Part shown: positions 25,032-33,994 of the stretch, in pieces
How positions within the stretch are numbered: position 1 is the first letter of the stretch
How the letters are laid out: every line of letters begins with the position of its first letter
Origin: Vogesella indigofera
GTDB taxonomy: Bacteria; Pseudomonadota; Gammaproteobacteria; Burkholderiales; Chromobacteriaceae
Direction: 5' to 3'
DNA: 64,000 nucleotides
NCBI RefSeq assembly: GCF_028548395.1
Contig: NZ_JAQQLA010000004.1
Location: 868,001-932,000 of the forward strand
Translations under genes and position numbers: made by a program
The notes under the pieces: generated by a model
Told to the model about the DNA's origin: nothing
What the model saw: only the letters and a program-made list of their open reading frames with translations
Databases searched by the model: none

Positions 25032-25782
25032 GGCCGGCGCGCTGTTGCTCGGCCTGCTGCTGGGCGGCGGCAGTGCGAGCGCCGCGCGCGCGGTGTACGT
25101 CGGCTTTCCGGAGTCGATTCCGCCGTGGGTGCAGGCCGGCGGCCGCACCGGCATCGCCATCGAGCTGTTGCGCAGCGCGCTGCAGGCCGAGGGTCTGCAC
25201 CTGCATAGCGTGCAGCAGCCCTATGCGCGGCGGCTGCAGGCCTACCGCCGCGGCCAGCTGGACGCGCTGTACGACATCAGCCCGCAACAGCAGCAGTACG
25301 AACAGCTCAACGGCAGCATCAGCCAGCCGCTGCACAGCTTCGACAATGTCGCGGTCGCGCTCGGCCGTCGCCAGCTGGAAATCGAGCAGCTGGGCGATCT
25401 GGTGCGCTGGCGGGTGATGGCGTGGGATGGCGCCGGCAATTCGCTGCCGGCCGGCTACGACCGGCTGCTGGCGCTGGCCGACGGCAATTATCTGGAAGCC
25501 GGCAACCAGGGCCACCAGCTGCTCAACCTGTTGGCCGGCCGCGTCGACGTCATCCTCAGCGACCGGCTGATCTTCGAGTGGCAGCGTCGCCAGCTGTACC
25601 CGGCGGCACAGGACCACACCCCGCCGCTGCGCATCTACCCGCTGCTGCCGCCGAAGGAGGCCGGGATACTGTTCCGCGACAGCGGCCTGCGCGCGCGGGT
25701 GGATGCCCGCATCCGCGCGCTGAAGGCCAGCCCGCAGTACCAGGTAATCTTCGCCCGCTACGGCAGCGAGGCGCAGCCATGA
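25012..25782 (+). CDS. Periplasmic substrate-binding protein (SBP family 3-like)
   Basis: A 256-residue exported protein of the amino-acid-type solute-binding fold, without a linked ABC permease. The start is taken as GTG 25012, nine bases after GGAGG and inside the end of the MOSC gene. It gives a signal peptide (KAGALLLGLLLGGGSASA). GIAIELLRSALQAEGL and a terminal SPQYQVIFARYG match this class. With no permease or histidine kinase nearby, the ligand and role are unknown. The overlap suggests translational coupling to the MOSC gene. Confidence 0.75.
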   Translation: MRWPSIKAGALLLGLLLGGGSASAARAVYVGFPESIPPWVQAGGRTGIAIELLRSALQAEGLHLHSVQQPYARRLQAYRRGQLDALYDISPQQQQYEQLNGSISQPLHSFDNVAVALGRRQLEIEQLGDLVRWRVMAWDGAGNSLPAGYDRLLALADGNYLEAGNQGHQLLNLLAGRVDVILSDRLIFEWQRRQLYPAAQDHTPPLRIYPLLPPKEAGILFRDSGLRARVDARIRALKASPQYQVIFARYGSEAQP

Positions 25783-25808
25783 GCCGGCTTGGCCGCCAGC
25801 GCGGCTGA

Positions 25809-26909
25809 CTACCAGTACTGGCGGCAGCGGCGCAGCACCTCGTCGGCCAGCGACAGGCAGGCGGTGAGGCCGGGCGATTCGATGCCGAACAGGTTGATCA
25901 GGCCGCGGATGCCGTGGCCCTCCTGGCCCTGGATCAGGAAGTCGCCCTCCGGCTTGTCCTCGTTGATCACCTTGGGGCGGATGCCGCTGTAGCTTGGCGA
26001 CAGCGCGCCCTGCGGCAGCTGCGGCCACCAGCGGCGGATGCTGTGGTAGAAGCCGTCGACGCGGTCGGGATCGACGCGGTAGTCGATGTGGTTGATCCAC
26101 TCCACGTCCGGGCCGAAGCGCGCCTGGCCGGCCAGATCCAGCGTCAGGTGGGTGCCGAGGCCGCCCGGCTCCGGCAGCGGATAGATCAGGTGCGAGAACG
26201 GGTGCCGTCCCGACAGCGTGAAGTACACGCCGCGCGCATAGCGCACGCGCGGGATGGTTTCATGTGGAACACCGCGCATCTTCGCCGCCAGCACGTGCGC
26301 GGTGAGGCCGGCGGCATTGACCACGGTGCCGGCCAGCAGCTCGCTACCGTCGACGAACAGCAGCATGCCGTCCTTGGTTTCCTGGCCGCCAATGACGCGC
26401 GACTGCAACGCCAGCACCGCGCCGGCGGCCTCGGCGTCGGCCAGCAGCGACAGCATCAGCGCGTGGCTGTCGACGATGCCGGTGCTGGGCGAGTACAGCG
26501 CCGCGTGCGCCTGCAGCGCCGGCTCGACCTCGGCCAGCACGCGGCGGTCCATCCAGGTCAGGTCGGTGACGCCGTTGACCAGCGCCTTTTCCTGCAACGC
26601 CACCAGCCGTGGCATCTCGCTGTCATCGACGGCCACGATCAGCTTGCCGGTCTGGCGATGGCCGATGCCGCGCTCGCGGCAGTACTGGTACAGCAGCCGC
26701 TTGCCGCGCAGGCAGTGCAGCGCTTTCAGGCTGCCGGCCGGGTAGTGCATGCCGGCGTGGATCACCTCGCTGTTGCGGCTGGAGGTGTGCTGGCCGAAGG
26801 CGGCCTCCGCCTCCAGCACGATCACCTCGCGGCCTTCCTGCGCCAGCGCGCGGGCAATCGCCAGGCCCACCACCCCGGCACCGATCACTACGCAATCGAC
26901 TTTTTCCAT
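25809..26909 (-). CDS. lhgO: L-2-hydroxyglutarate oxidase-like FAD enzyme
   Basis: A 366-residue flavoenzyme of the DAO/L2HGDH family. VVIGAGVVGLAIARAL is the N-terminal FAD dinucleotide-binding motif. RNSEVIHAGMHYPAGSLKA near residue 44 and the C-terminal GIRGLINLFGIESPGLTA are characteristic of this branch, which oxidises L-2-hydroxyglutarate and related 2-hydroxyacids to 2-oxoacids. GGAGAC precedes the ATG. It converges with the binding-protein gene at 26 bases. A CATG variant of the parS core occurs at 26257-26270. Confidence 0.88.
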   Translation of the reverse strand: MEKVDCVVIGAGVVGLAIARALAQEGREVIVLEAEAAFGQHTSSRNSEVIHAGMHYPAGSLKALHCLRGKRLLYQYCRERGIGHRQTGKLIVAVDDSEMPRLVALQEKALVNGVTDLTWMDRRVLAEVEPALQAHAALYSPSTGIVDSHALMLSLLADAEAAGAVLALQSRVIGGQETKDGMLLFVDGSELLAGTVVNAAGLTAHVLAAKMRGVPHETIPRVRYARGVYFTLSGRHPFSHLIYPLPEPGGLGTHLTLDLAGQARFGPDVEWINHIDYRVDPDRVDGFYHSIRRWWPQLPQGALSPSYSGIRPKVINEDKPEGDFLIQGQEGHGIRGLINLFGIESPGLTACLSLADEVLRRCRQYW

Positions 26910-27111
26910 CGCTGTCTCCGTTGTCGTGGCGCTGTTTTACCCTGATGCTGCGCGGGGGTAAAGCCGGGCGGGTACCGGCGGCCACACCGCTGCCGCGGGC
27001 GGGGAATTTCCGCTACCATGCCGCCACGCTGACGCCGGTAGCCCGCCGGCGGAACCTGACGACGGCGGCATGGTCTGCCACGCTGCCTCTCTTTCATTTC
27101 ACGGATCAACC

Positions 27112-27852
27112 ATGTTCAAGAAACTGCTAGCTTCCATCGGCGTCGGCGGCGCCAAAATCGATACCCGTCTCGACAACCCGCGGCTGCGTCCCGGCGAGGT
27201 GCTGTCCGGCCACGTGCTGGTGCAGGGCGGCAACGCCGACCAGGACATCGAGAAAATCGAACTGGTGCTGATGACCGAGGCGGAGCAGGAAGCCGGCGAC
27301 CACGAGGCGCGCGGCGCCATCGCGCTGGGCGTGATCCGCGTCGCCGAGCGTTTCACCATCCGCGCCGGCGAAACACGCCAGCTGCCGCTCCAGCTGCTGC
27401 TGCCGGCGGAAACGCCGGTCAACGCGCTGCCGCACTACGGCCGCCCGCTGCCGGTGTGGATCCATACCGACCTCGCCATCGCCGCCGCCGTCGACGCCAA
27501 CGACCGCGACCTGCTGGAGATCCACCCAACGGCCCAGATCGGTACCCTGCTGGCCGCCTTCGAGCAGCTGGGCTGGCCCCTGTACAGCACCGACGTCGAG
27601 GTTGGCACCGCCCGCGTCGGCAACGTGACGAGCACGCTGGGCTGCTACCAGGAATTCGAGCTCAAGCCGCGCGGCGGCAATTTCCGCATCCAGGAGATCG
27701 AGCTCACCTTCATCCCCCACGGCCACGACACCCACGTGCTGGTCGAGGTCGACTCGCGCTTCGGCGGCGACGGCTATCTGGTGCTGGTGATGGGCGCCGA
27801 TTTCGCCAGCCGCGACTGGGTCGCCGAGCTGCGCCAGCGTCTGGCGCTGTAA
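27112..27852 (+). CDS. Spo0M/SpoOM-family protein
   Basis: A 246-residue protein with the arrestin-like fold pattern of sporulation-control protein Spo0M. It starts MFKKLLASIGVGGAKIDTRL, then RPGEVLSGHVLVQGG with IEKIELVLMTE, and a C-terminal half with RIQEIELTFIPHG and GDGYLVLVMG. In non-sporulating bacteria the role of this family is unknown. ATG 27112 starts the canonical N-terminus. A strong terminator follows 20 bases after the stop. Confidence 0.85.
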   Translation: MFKKLLASIGVGGAKIDTRLDNPRLRPGEVLSGHVLVQGGNADQDIEKIELVLMTEAEQEAGDHEARGAIALGVIRVAERFTIRAGETRQLPLQLLLPAETPVNALPHYGRPLPVWIHTDLAIAAAVDANDRDLLEIHPTAQIGTLLAAFEQLGWPLYSTDVEVGTARVGNVTSTLGCYQEFELKPRGGNFRIQEIELTFIPHGHDTHVLVEVDSRFGGDGYLVLVMGADFASRDWVAELRQRLAL

Positions 27853-27872
27853 ACGGCCGCTGCAACAACGAC

Positions 27873-27906
27873 AAAAAGCCGCGTCGGTCCGACGCGGCTT
27901 TTTTGC
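27873..27906 (+). terminator. Rho-independent terminator after the Spo0M-like gene
   Basis: Arms of about 14 bases (AAAAAGCCGCGTCG and its inverse) with a tiny loop and a T-run. It is also usable for the opposite strand because of the A-run. Confidence 0.9.
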
Positions 27907-27934
27907 AGGTTGCGGCCAACCCTGGCGCCGCGGC

Positions 27935-28252
27935 TTACGGTTTCAGCGCCGAGGCCGCCTCTTTCACCGCATCGACCTGCTGCCGGGCCTCGTCCAGCTG
28001 TTGCCCCAGCTCCGGATCCAGCGCCGCCGCGGCCTTGCCCACCCGCGTGGCGACGCCCAGCGCCGCGCTGGCGTCCTGCGCCAGCTGGCCGGCCTGCTGC
28101 CGCAACGCGCCCAGTGGCGCACTGCTGTCCGCCACCACCCGATGCACGCCGCCGATGGCGGCGGAGGCATCCTGCTGCAATTTCGCGGTTTGCTGCTCGC
28201 TGCACGCTGCCAGCCCCAGGCTGGCCAGTAACACGACGATGACTGCACGCAT
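27935..28252 (-). CDS. Small lipoprotein of unknown function
   Basis: A 105-residue protein with a lipoprotein signal: MRAVIVVLLASLGLAAC, lipobox LAAC, mature Cys at 17. The mature part is an alanine-rich amphipathic helix-forming sequence with heptad character (KLQQDASAAIGGVHRV, ARQQVDAVKEAASAL), so a coiled coil is likely. CGGAG lies upstream of ATG 28252. It follows the MocR gene on the same strand at about 70 bases. No family recognised. Confidence 0.72.
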   Translation of the reverse strand: MRAVIVVLLASLGLAACSEQQTAKLQQDASAAIGGVHRVVADSSAPLGALRQQAGQLAQDASAALGVATRVGKAAAALDPELGQQLDEARQQVDAVKEAASALKP

Positions 28253-28321
28253 GTTGTTGATTCTCCGGTTAAAAGATGCCCGCGATAGAGCGGGCAAAAC
28301 CAGGCAAGTTCCGCAGTGCGC

Positions 28322-29746
28322 TCAGTTTCCCAGCGCCAGCTGCCCCAGCCGCGCGATCGCCGCCGCCAGCGCCGGGGTGAAAGGTTGGCCGCAATTGATG
28401 CGCAGGCAGTGGCCGAAACGCGGCGCGGCCGAGAACGCGACCCCGGGCGCAAAGCTGATGCCCTCTGCCAGCGCGCGCTGCAGCAGCCGCGTGCTGTCCA
28501 CCGTCTCCGGGCACTCCACCCACAGCACCACGCCGCCCTGTGGCCGCCGCACGCGGGTGCCGCGCGGAAAGTGCCGCAGCACCGCATCGGCGGTGGCCGT
28601 CATCTGCGCCGCCAGCTGCAGGCGCAGGCGCTGGCTGATGCGGGCGTAGTCGCCGCTGTCGAGCACGTCGGCCAGCACCACCTGCAGCAGCGGCGACGAC
28701 ACCAGTGTGCTGCTGGCGCACAGCCTTGAGAGTGCACCGTGGTGGCGGCCGGCGGCCAGCCAGCCGAGGCGGAACGACGGCGCGAAGCTCTTGGTGAACG
28801 AGGCACAGTAGATCACCTCGCCGTCGCGGTCCCACGCCTTCAGCGGCGTCGGCCGCACGTTGCCGTAGTGCAGGTCGCCGAACACGTCGTCCTCGATGAT
28901 GGTGACGCCGTGCTTGCGCGCCAGTGCCAGCAGCCGCTTCTTGTTGTCGTCCGGCATCAGCGCGCCGGTCGGGTTCTGGAAGTTGGGCACGCACACCAGG
29001 CACTTCACCGCCGGGCCGTGGTGCAGCGCGAATTCCAGTGCCTCCAGCGACAGGCCGGCCTCCGGCGTGCACGGGATTTCCAGCGCCTTCAGCCCCAGCC
29101 CTTCCAGCGTCTGCAACAGGCCGAAATAGACCGGCGTTTCCATCGCCACGGTGTCACCGGGGCGGGTCAGGTGGCGCAGCGCCAGGCTGATGCCCTCGGT
29201 AATGCCGTGGGTGAGCAGGATGCCGCCTTCGTCCAGCGCCAGGCCGCGCTCGTGGCCGAGGCGCACCAGCGCTGCCAGCAGCCGGCGCTGTTCGCCGGCC
29301 GGCAAGTGGGCGCCGATCAGCTCCGGCTGCCGCGTCAGCGTCAGTTGCAGGCGCCGCGCCAGCTCGGCGGCCGGATACAGGCTGGCGGCGGCTTCGGCCA
29401 TGTGCAGCTGGGTGTGGATGCGCTCGTCGCCCAGCTGCAGCAGGGTGGACATGCGGCTGCTGACATCGACCAGCGCCGCGGCGCTGGGCAGCGGTGCGGC
29501 GGCACCGGGCGATGACGGCGCCGCCGGCAGTGCGGCGAAGTAGCCAGCGCGCGGCCGCGCCAGTACCCGCTGCTGCTGTTCCAGATAGCGGTAGGCGGCC
29601 AGCGCGGTGAGGGTGTTGACGCCGAATTCGGCGGCCAGCGCGCGCACCGCCGGCAGGCGGCTGCCGGGTGGGAATTCGCCGCTGTCCAGCCTGGCGGTCA
29701 GGGTATGGGCGATGTGGCGGTAAACGGGGAGGGCGCTCGGGTTCAT
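28322..29746 (-). CDS. MocR/PdxR-like regulator (GntR HTH plus aminotransferase)
   Basis: A 474-residue MocR-type protein. An N-terminal GntR winged helix (PVYRHIAHTLTARLDSGEF, PPGSRLPAVRALAAEFGVN) is fused to a fold-type I aminotransferase domain with PNFQNPTGAL near 255 and the PLP-lysine in CASFTKSFAPSFRLGW near 315. Such regulators use PLP or its adducts as effector. It diverges from the BenE-type transporter, with the palindrome at 29751-29766 between them. It may control that transporter. A 13-mer copy is embedded near its C-terminus. Confidence 0.88.
   Translation of the reverse strand: MNPSALPVYRHIAHTLTARLDSGEFPPGSRLPAVRALAAEFGVNTLTALAAYRYLEQQQRVLARPRAGYFAALPAAPSSPGAAAPLPSAAALVDVSSRMSTLLQLGDERIHTQLHMAEAAASLYPAAELARRLQLTLTRQPELIGAHLPAGEQRRLLAALVRLGHERGLALDEGGILLTHGITEGISLALRHLTRPGDTVAMETPVYFGLLQTLEGLGLKALEIPCTPEAGLSLEALEFALHHGPAVKCLVCVPNFQNPTGALMPDDNKKRLLALARKHGVTIIEDDVFGDLHYGNVRPTPLKAWDRDGEVIYCASFTKSFAPSFRLGWLAAGRHHGALSRLCASSTLVSSPLLQVVLADVLDSGDYARISQRLRLQLAAQMTATADAVLRHFPRGTRVRRPQGGVVLWVECPETVDSTRLLQRALAEGISFAPGVAFSAAPRFGHCLRINCGQPFTPALAAAIARLGQLALGN
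28382..28394 (+). repeat. 13-mer dispersed motif copy in the MocR gene
   Basis: Exact AAGGTTGGCCGCA, antisense to the gene (read as C-G-Q-P-F in the protein). Confidence 0.85.
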
Positions 29747-29750
29747 CCCG

Positions 29751-29766
29751 CTGTTATATAGAACAG
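29751..29766. promoter_or_regulatory. Palindrome in the MocR/BenE divergent region
   Basis: CTGTT and AACAG flank an AT-rich centre just upstream of the MocR start. The position suits autoregulation or control of the divergent transporter. Confidence 0.4.
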
Positions 29767-29953
29767 TGGCGCGATGCGCCAGCCTGTTGTAGCCGGCTGT
29801 GGCAGGTTGGCCGCAACGCCACGCCGTACAGTGGCAACACCACGGCAGTCCGGTCGCCGCGCTACCCGCACCGGCAGCGTCCACCGACGCCGGATGCCGC
29901 CCACCGCACCACTCACCTGCGGCCGGCGGCGGCCTCTGACCTGAAGGACTACC

Positions 29954-31135
29954 ATGCTCAAACACCTACCCCCATCGACCCTGATCACCGGTGTGCTGAC
30001 CATTGCCGTCGGCTACACCGGCCCCTTTCTCATCATCGTGCACGCCGCGCAGCAGGCCGGGCTGACCCCGGCGCAGCTGGCCTCGTGGCTGTGGGCGGTG
30101 TCGCTCGGCTCCGGCGTCGCCGGGCTGTGGCTGTCGTGGCGCTGGAAGATGCCGGTGATTACCGCGTGGTCGACGCCCGGCGCCGCAGTGCTGCTGGCAT
30201 CCCTGCCCGGCGTGCCGTACCCGGAGGCCGTCGGCGGCTTCGTGCTGGCCGGCCTTGCGGTATGGCTGGTCGGCGTCAGCGGCGCCTTCGACGCGCTGAT
30301 GAAGCGCTTTCCGCCGGCGCTGGCCGCCGCGCTGCTGGCCGGCATCCTGTTCCGTTTCGTGGTGGAGCTGGTGCCGGCGGCGCGCGATCACGCCGCGCTG
30401 GTGCTGCCGATGGCGCTGGCGTTCTTTGCCGGCCGCCGGCTGTGGCCGCGTTACGCGCTGATGGCGGCGCTGCTGCTCGGCTGCGTGCTGCTGGCGCTGC
30501 AGGGCGGTTTTGCCGCCACGCCAACGTTGGCCGCAACGGCCAGCGGCCCGCTGTGGACCACGCCGCAGTTCAGCGTCGCCGGCCTGAGCAATATCGCACT
30601 GCCGCTGGCGCTGGTGGCGCTGACCGGTCAGTTCCTGCCCGGCATGGCGGTGCTGAAAAACGACGGCTACCAGCTGCCGGCGCGGGTGCCGGTCAGCCTG
30701 CTGGGCGGCGTGTCGCTGCTGCTGGCGCCGTTCGGCGGCCATGGCGTGGTGCTGGCGGCGATTACCGCGGCGATGTGCACCGGCCCCGAATGCCATCCCG
30801 ATCCGCAGCAACGCTGGAAGGCCGGCGTGGTGGCGGCGCTGAGCTACCTGCTGGTGGCGGCGGTGGGTGGCTCGCTGGTGGCGCTGCTGCTGGTACTGCC
30901 CAAGGCGCTGGTGATGGCGGCAGCGGCGCTGGCGCTGTTCGGCACCCTGGCCTCGTCGCTGACCGCGGCGCTCGGCAATGACAGCCAGCGCGAGGCGGCG
31001 TTGCTGACCTTCGTGGTGGCCGCGTCCGGCGTCAGCATCGCCGGCATCGGCGCGCCGCTGTGGGCGCTGCTGGCCGGCGTCGCCGCCAGTGCCGTGTTGC
31101 GCTGGCAGCCACGGCTGGCGCTGCGCGGCGCCTGA
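29954..31135 (+). CDS. benE: BenE-family benzoate/H+ symporter-like transporter
   Basis: A 393-residue inner-membrane protein with about 11-12 hydrophobic helices. GVLTIAVGYTGPFLII at the N-terminus, PVITAWSTPGAAVLL near 70, ALTGQFLPGMAVLKNDGY near 225 and APFGGHGVVLAAITAAMC near 260 match the BenE family, which imports benzoate with protons. No benzoate-catabolic genes are in the window, so the substrate may differ. GAAGGAC precedes the ATG. The MocR regulator is divergent. An AACGTTGGCCGCA copy lies inside at 30533-30545. Confidence 0.9.
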   Translation: MLKHLPPSTLITGVLTIAVGYTGPFLIIVHAAQQAGLTPAQLASWLWAVSLGSGVAGLWLSWRWKMPVITAWSTPGAAVLLASLPGVPYPEAVGGFVLAGLAVWLVGVSGAFDALMKRFPPALAAALLAGILFRFVVELVPAARDHAALVLPMALAFFAGRRLWPRYALMAALLLGCVLLALQGGFAATPTLAATASGPLWTTPQFSVAGLSNIALPLALVALTGQFLPGMAVLKNDGYQLPARVPVSLLGGVSLLLAPFGGHGVVLAAITAAMCTGPECHPDPQQRWKAGVVAALSYLLVAAVGGSLVALLLVLPKALVMAAAALALFGTLASSLTAALGNDSQREAALLTFVVAASGVSIAGIGAPLWALLAGVAASAVLRWQPRLALRGA

Positions 31136-31333
31136 GCGGGCGGAGCGTCACGCCGGTAGCCGACGAACCGGGCGTTGCCACCCGCCACGGCATCACCCGC
31201 TGGCGTGCCAACGTCAGGGCAGGTGAAAACGGCTGCGCAAGCGATGTTTACAAGTGGTCGCGGTGCATTTTGGGATCGTACTTCAGGCCGGATCACCGCA
31301 TCAGCGATCGGGCGCCAGTGCGTGACACAGCGC

Positions 31334-32482
31334 TCAGCGCCGCTGCCACAGCCGGATCAGATAGGCCGGCTTGACGCCGGTGCTGCCGCGGCCGACCGCC
31401 TTGCAGATACGGAATGACAGCTGGCGGGTGTCGCGCAACAGCGGCTCGGCGTAGGGCGGGCCGTCGCGACGGCGCAGCGCCGCCACCCGCGGCGTGTTGG
31501 CGCTGTCGCCGCGGTAGGTGACCACCGCGATCTCGCCGCTGGCCAGCTCGACGAAGCTGCCCGGCGGATACACACCCAGCTCCTTCACCAGCGCCGCCAG
31601 CTGCGCCGGATCGTGGCCGCTGGCCGGATCGCGGAACAGCGTCGCCAGCGCCTGCGACGGCAACAGCCGCCCGCTTTCCACCTGCTCCCCGAGCTGGTCC
31701 AGCAGCGCCAGCAGGCGCGCCAGCGGCGGCACCTCGTCGCCGCGCAGCGCCTGCGGGTAGCCGCTACCGTCCGGCTTTTCGTGGTGGCTCTGCACCAGGC
31801 TGTGCCACAGCTCGTCGTCGATGCCGGCCTCGCGCAGGATGGCGGAGCCGATCACCGGATGGGCGAGCAGGGCCGCGCCCTGTGCCTCGCTCAGCGGCTC
31901 GTCCTGCTGCCGCAGCTTGCCGAGCAGGCCGACGATGGCGATGTTCATGGTCAGCGCCGCGCCACAGGCGCTGTGCAGCGTCGCCGCATCCAGCCCCAGG
32001 CGGCGGCCGAGCACCGCCAGCGTGGTCGCCACCCGCAGCCCGTGCGCGGCGGCGGGCAGGCGGCTATCCAGCAGCAGGCTGGCCGCCAGCATGCCGTCCG
32101 GCAGGCGCTGGCTCAGTTCCAGCAGGCTGGCGAGCACCTCGCGCAGCGCGTTGCCCAGGCCGCGCACCGCCAGGCCGTGACTGAGCAGGCCCTCGGTGCG
32201 GTGCAGCAGGAATTCGAACTCCACCAGCGGATTGCACGGCTGCGCCAGGCTGTCCTGCTGCCGCCGCGCCGCGCGCTCCTGCTGCTCGCGTTCCAGCCGC
32301 GCCGCCACCGCCTCGCTGTCACCGTGGCCGGCGGCGAGCAGGCGCTCGCGCTGCTCCGGGGTCAGCACGTAGTGGCCCTTCTTCAGCAGCAGGATGCCGC
32401 TCTCGTGGTAGACATCGACCGGCAAGGGCTGGCCGATACGGACGAAGGAGGACGGCAGTCGGGTCTTGGCGGAATCGGCCAT
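31334..32482 (-). CDS. Degenerate HD-GYP domain protein
   Basis: A 382-residue soluble protein. The N-terminal ~90 residues (VRIGQPLPVDVYHESGILLLKKGHYV) resemble the leader of HD-GYP response proteins, followed by an HD-GYP fold. The GYP part is intact (HHEKPDGSGYP, 233-243), as are HPxxG at 208 and an early His at 147. The HD pair of the usual LLHDIGKIG is replaced by LTMNIAIVG, so key metal ligands are lost. It probably cannot hydrolyse c-di-GMP and may act as a binding or scaffold protein. A separate C-terminal extension of ~100 residues (PPGSFVELASGEIAVVTYRG) is beta-rich. Confidence 0.85.
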   Translation of the reverse strand: MADSAKTRLPSSFVRIGQPLPVDVYHESGILLLKKGHYVLTPEQRERLLAAGHGDSEAVAARLEREQQERAARRQQDSLAQPCNPLVEFEFLLHRTEGLLSHGLAVRGLGNALREVLASLLELSQRLPDGMLAASLLLDSRLPAAAHGLRVATTLAVLGRRLGLDAATLHSACGAALTMNIAIVGLLGKLRQQDEPLSEAQGAALLAHPVIGSAILREAGIDDELWHSLVQSHHEKPDGSGYPQALRGDEVPPLARLLALLDQLGEQVESGRLLPSQALATLFRDPASGHDPAQLAALVKELGVYPPGSFVELASGEIAVVTYRGDSANTPRVAALRRRDGPPYAEPLLRDTRQLSFRICKAVGRGSTGVKPAYLIRLWQRR

Positions 32483-32626
32483 GGCAATGGCACCGGCGAC
32501 GGGATTATTCAGTAATGGCTCAAATTCCTGAAAAGAACACCACTAAATGCAGGCCGCCGCCGCCCGGCCGCGCCGGCCGCTGTGGCATAGTGGCGGCTGT
32601 CCCTTTTCACCAGCCCGCGAGCCGCC

Positions 32627-33223
32627 ATGAGCATCTGCATCCTGTTTCCCACCGCCACCGAGGCGCGCCAGTTCCAGCACCCCGGGGTGCACACCGTGAT
32701 CAGCGGCATCGGGCTGACCGCCACCGCCTACGCCACGCTGAAGGCGATCCACGCGCAGCGGCCGTCGCTGCTGATCCTGGCCGGCATCGCCGGCATGTAT
32801 CCACAGGCCGGGCTGGCCATCGGTGAGGTGGTGCTGGTCAGCTCGGAGGTGGAGGGCGATCTCGGCTTTTTCACGCCGCAGGGCTTTACCCATCTGGCGC
32901 AGCTGCCGCTGGAGATGGCGTTCGAGCGCCGCCACACGCTGCACTGCCCGCACCTGCCGGCAACCAGCAGCCTGCGCCGCGCGCGCAGCCTGTCGCTGAA
33001 CGCGGCGCTGGCGCCGTTCGTGGACAGCAGCGAGGTGGAGATCGAGAACATGGAGGGCGCCGCCTTCTTCCACGTCTGCCTGCAGGAAAACGTGCCCTTC
33101 ATCGAGCTGCGCGCCATCTCCAACGTGGTGCAGCCGGGACACGACGACTGGGACATGGACGGTGCGGTGAGCGCGCTGCACGCGGCGCTGCACCAGCTGC
33201 TGGCGCAGCTGCCGGCGGCGTAA
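32627..33223 (+). CDS. Nucleoside phosphorylase-family hydrolase (futalosine hydrolase-like)
   Basis: A 198-residue protein of the PNP/MTAN fold. SGIGLTATAYATLKA near 26, LILAGIAGMYP near 47 and the ribose/base-binding block EIENMEGAAFFHVC near 136 followed by RAISNVV match futalosine hydrolase and MTA nucleosidase relatives. Futalosine hydrolase belongs to a menaquinone route that this lineage is not expected to use, and no other mqn gene is seen. The substrate is therefore open. The ribosome site is weak. It is monocistronic. Confidence 0.75.
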   Translation: MSICILFPTATEARQFQHPGVHTVISGIGLTATAYATLKAIHAQRPSLLILAGIAGMYPQAGLAIGEVVLVSSEVEGDLGFFTPQGFTHLAQLPLEMAFERRHTLHCPHLPATSSLRRARSLSLNAALAPFVDSSEVEIENMEGAAFFHVCLQENVPFIELRAISNVVQPGHDDWDMDGAVSALHAALHQLLAQLPAA

Positions 33224-33265
33224 TCCCCGTTCCTGATGAGGCCGGCCGCGCGCCGGTACACACGC

Positions 33266-33303
33266 AAAAACGGCCCGCCGCAGGAATCCCTGCCCGGGCC
33301 GTT
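33266..33303 (-). terminator. Terminator between convergent genes at 33.2 kb
   Basis: AACGGCCCG and CGGGCCGTT arms enclose a nested GCAGG/CCTGC hairpin. An A-run at 33266-33270 gives a U-tract for the minus-strand gene. Confidence 0.8.
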
Positions 33304-33320
33304 CGACACGGTAATGCTGT

Positions 33321-33716
33321 TTACAGGAACTGCAGCAGCGCGCCGTCGCGGTTGAACGCCAGATAGCGCGCCACGTCGCCACCGGTCTGGATGGTCTGCA
33401 CCATGCGTTTCAGCGGGCCGTCGGCGTCGGCGCTACTGCTGCTGTCGATGGCGGCGACGAACACCAGCTGCCAGCGCTTGTCCAGCGCGTCGGCGTCCTG
33501 TGCCAGCTGCGCAAAATCGTTCAGCTCGGCCGGGGTCTTGTCGACACACAGGATGGGTTGCAGGATGCCACCTTCGCCGGCGGCGAAGCGTTCTGCTTCC
33601 TGCGCCGTGTGGTCGTCGTGCAGGCGGCGCTCGCAAAAGGCGAACAGCAGGCGCTGCGGGGTCGGCTGGGCGCGGGCGGCGGCCAGCAGGCTGGCGAAAT
33701 CGGTAATGGCGGTCAT
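33321..33716 (-). CDS. Conserved small protein of unknown function
   Basis: A 131-residue soluble acidic protein. The pattern PQRLLFAFCERRLHDD, FAAGEGGILQPILCVDKTP and LKRMVQTIQTGGDVARYLAFNRDG belongs to a small family often labelled 'ribonucleotide reductase subunit alpha' in databases. It has none of the catalytic residues of that enzyme, so the label is not credible. AGGATCG precedes the ATG. It is monocistronic with its own terminator. Function unknown. Confidence 0.75.
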   Translation of the reverse strand: MTAITDFASLLAAARAQPTPQRLLFAFCERRLHDDHTAQEAERFAAGEGGILQPILCVDKTPAELNDFAQLAQDADALDKRWQLVFVAAIDSSSSADADGPLKRMVQTIQTGGDVARYLAFNRDGALLQFL

Positions 33717-33994
33717 GGCGGGCGATCCTGATACACGGGGCGGGACTAGCAGTGTACGGGCGGCGGCAACTGTTGCCGATACGCCAAAAGACGGAGCCGG
33801 CTAGCTCCTGTGGTTGACGAAAATCAGCTGCCGGCCACGAAAAACGCGCCAGGCGCCGGCAAAGCGTGCTTAGATAAAGACACTGGGGTGCCAATGGGGA
33901 AGCGTGATGGTGTTGCCCCCGGTATTGCGCACCGCCGTCGGGAGCTCGTGCCCGGCGCGCGGCAAAACCAGAAAACAGACGAGGAGCGCCCGCC

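Noticed and set aside
26257..26270. Fifth parS site
   Set aside because: GTTTCATGTGGAAC has CATG in place of the central CACGTG core, so ParB binding is doubtful. Noted but not counted.
33321..33716. Ribonucleotide reductase alpha subunit
   Set aside because: The database-style label does not fit: 131 residues and none of the radical or nucleotide-site residues.
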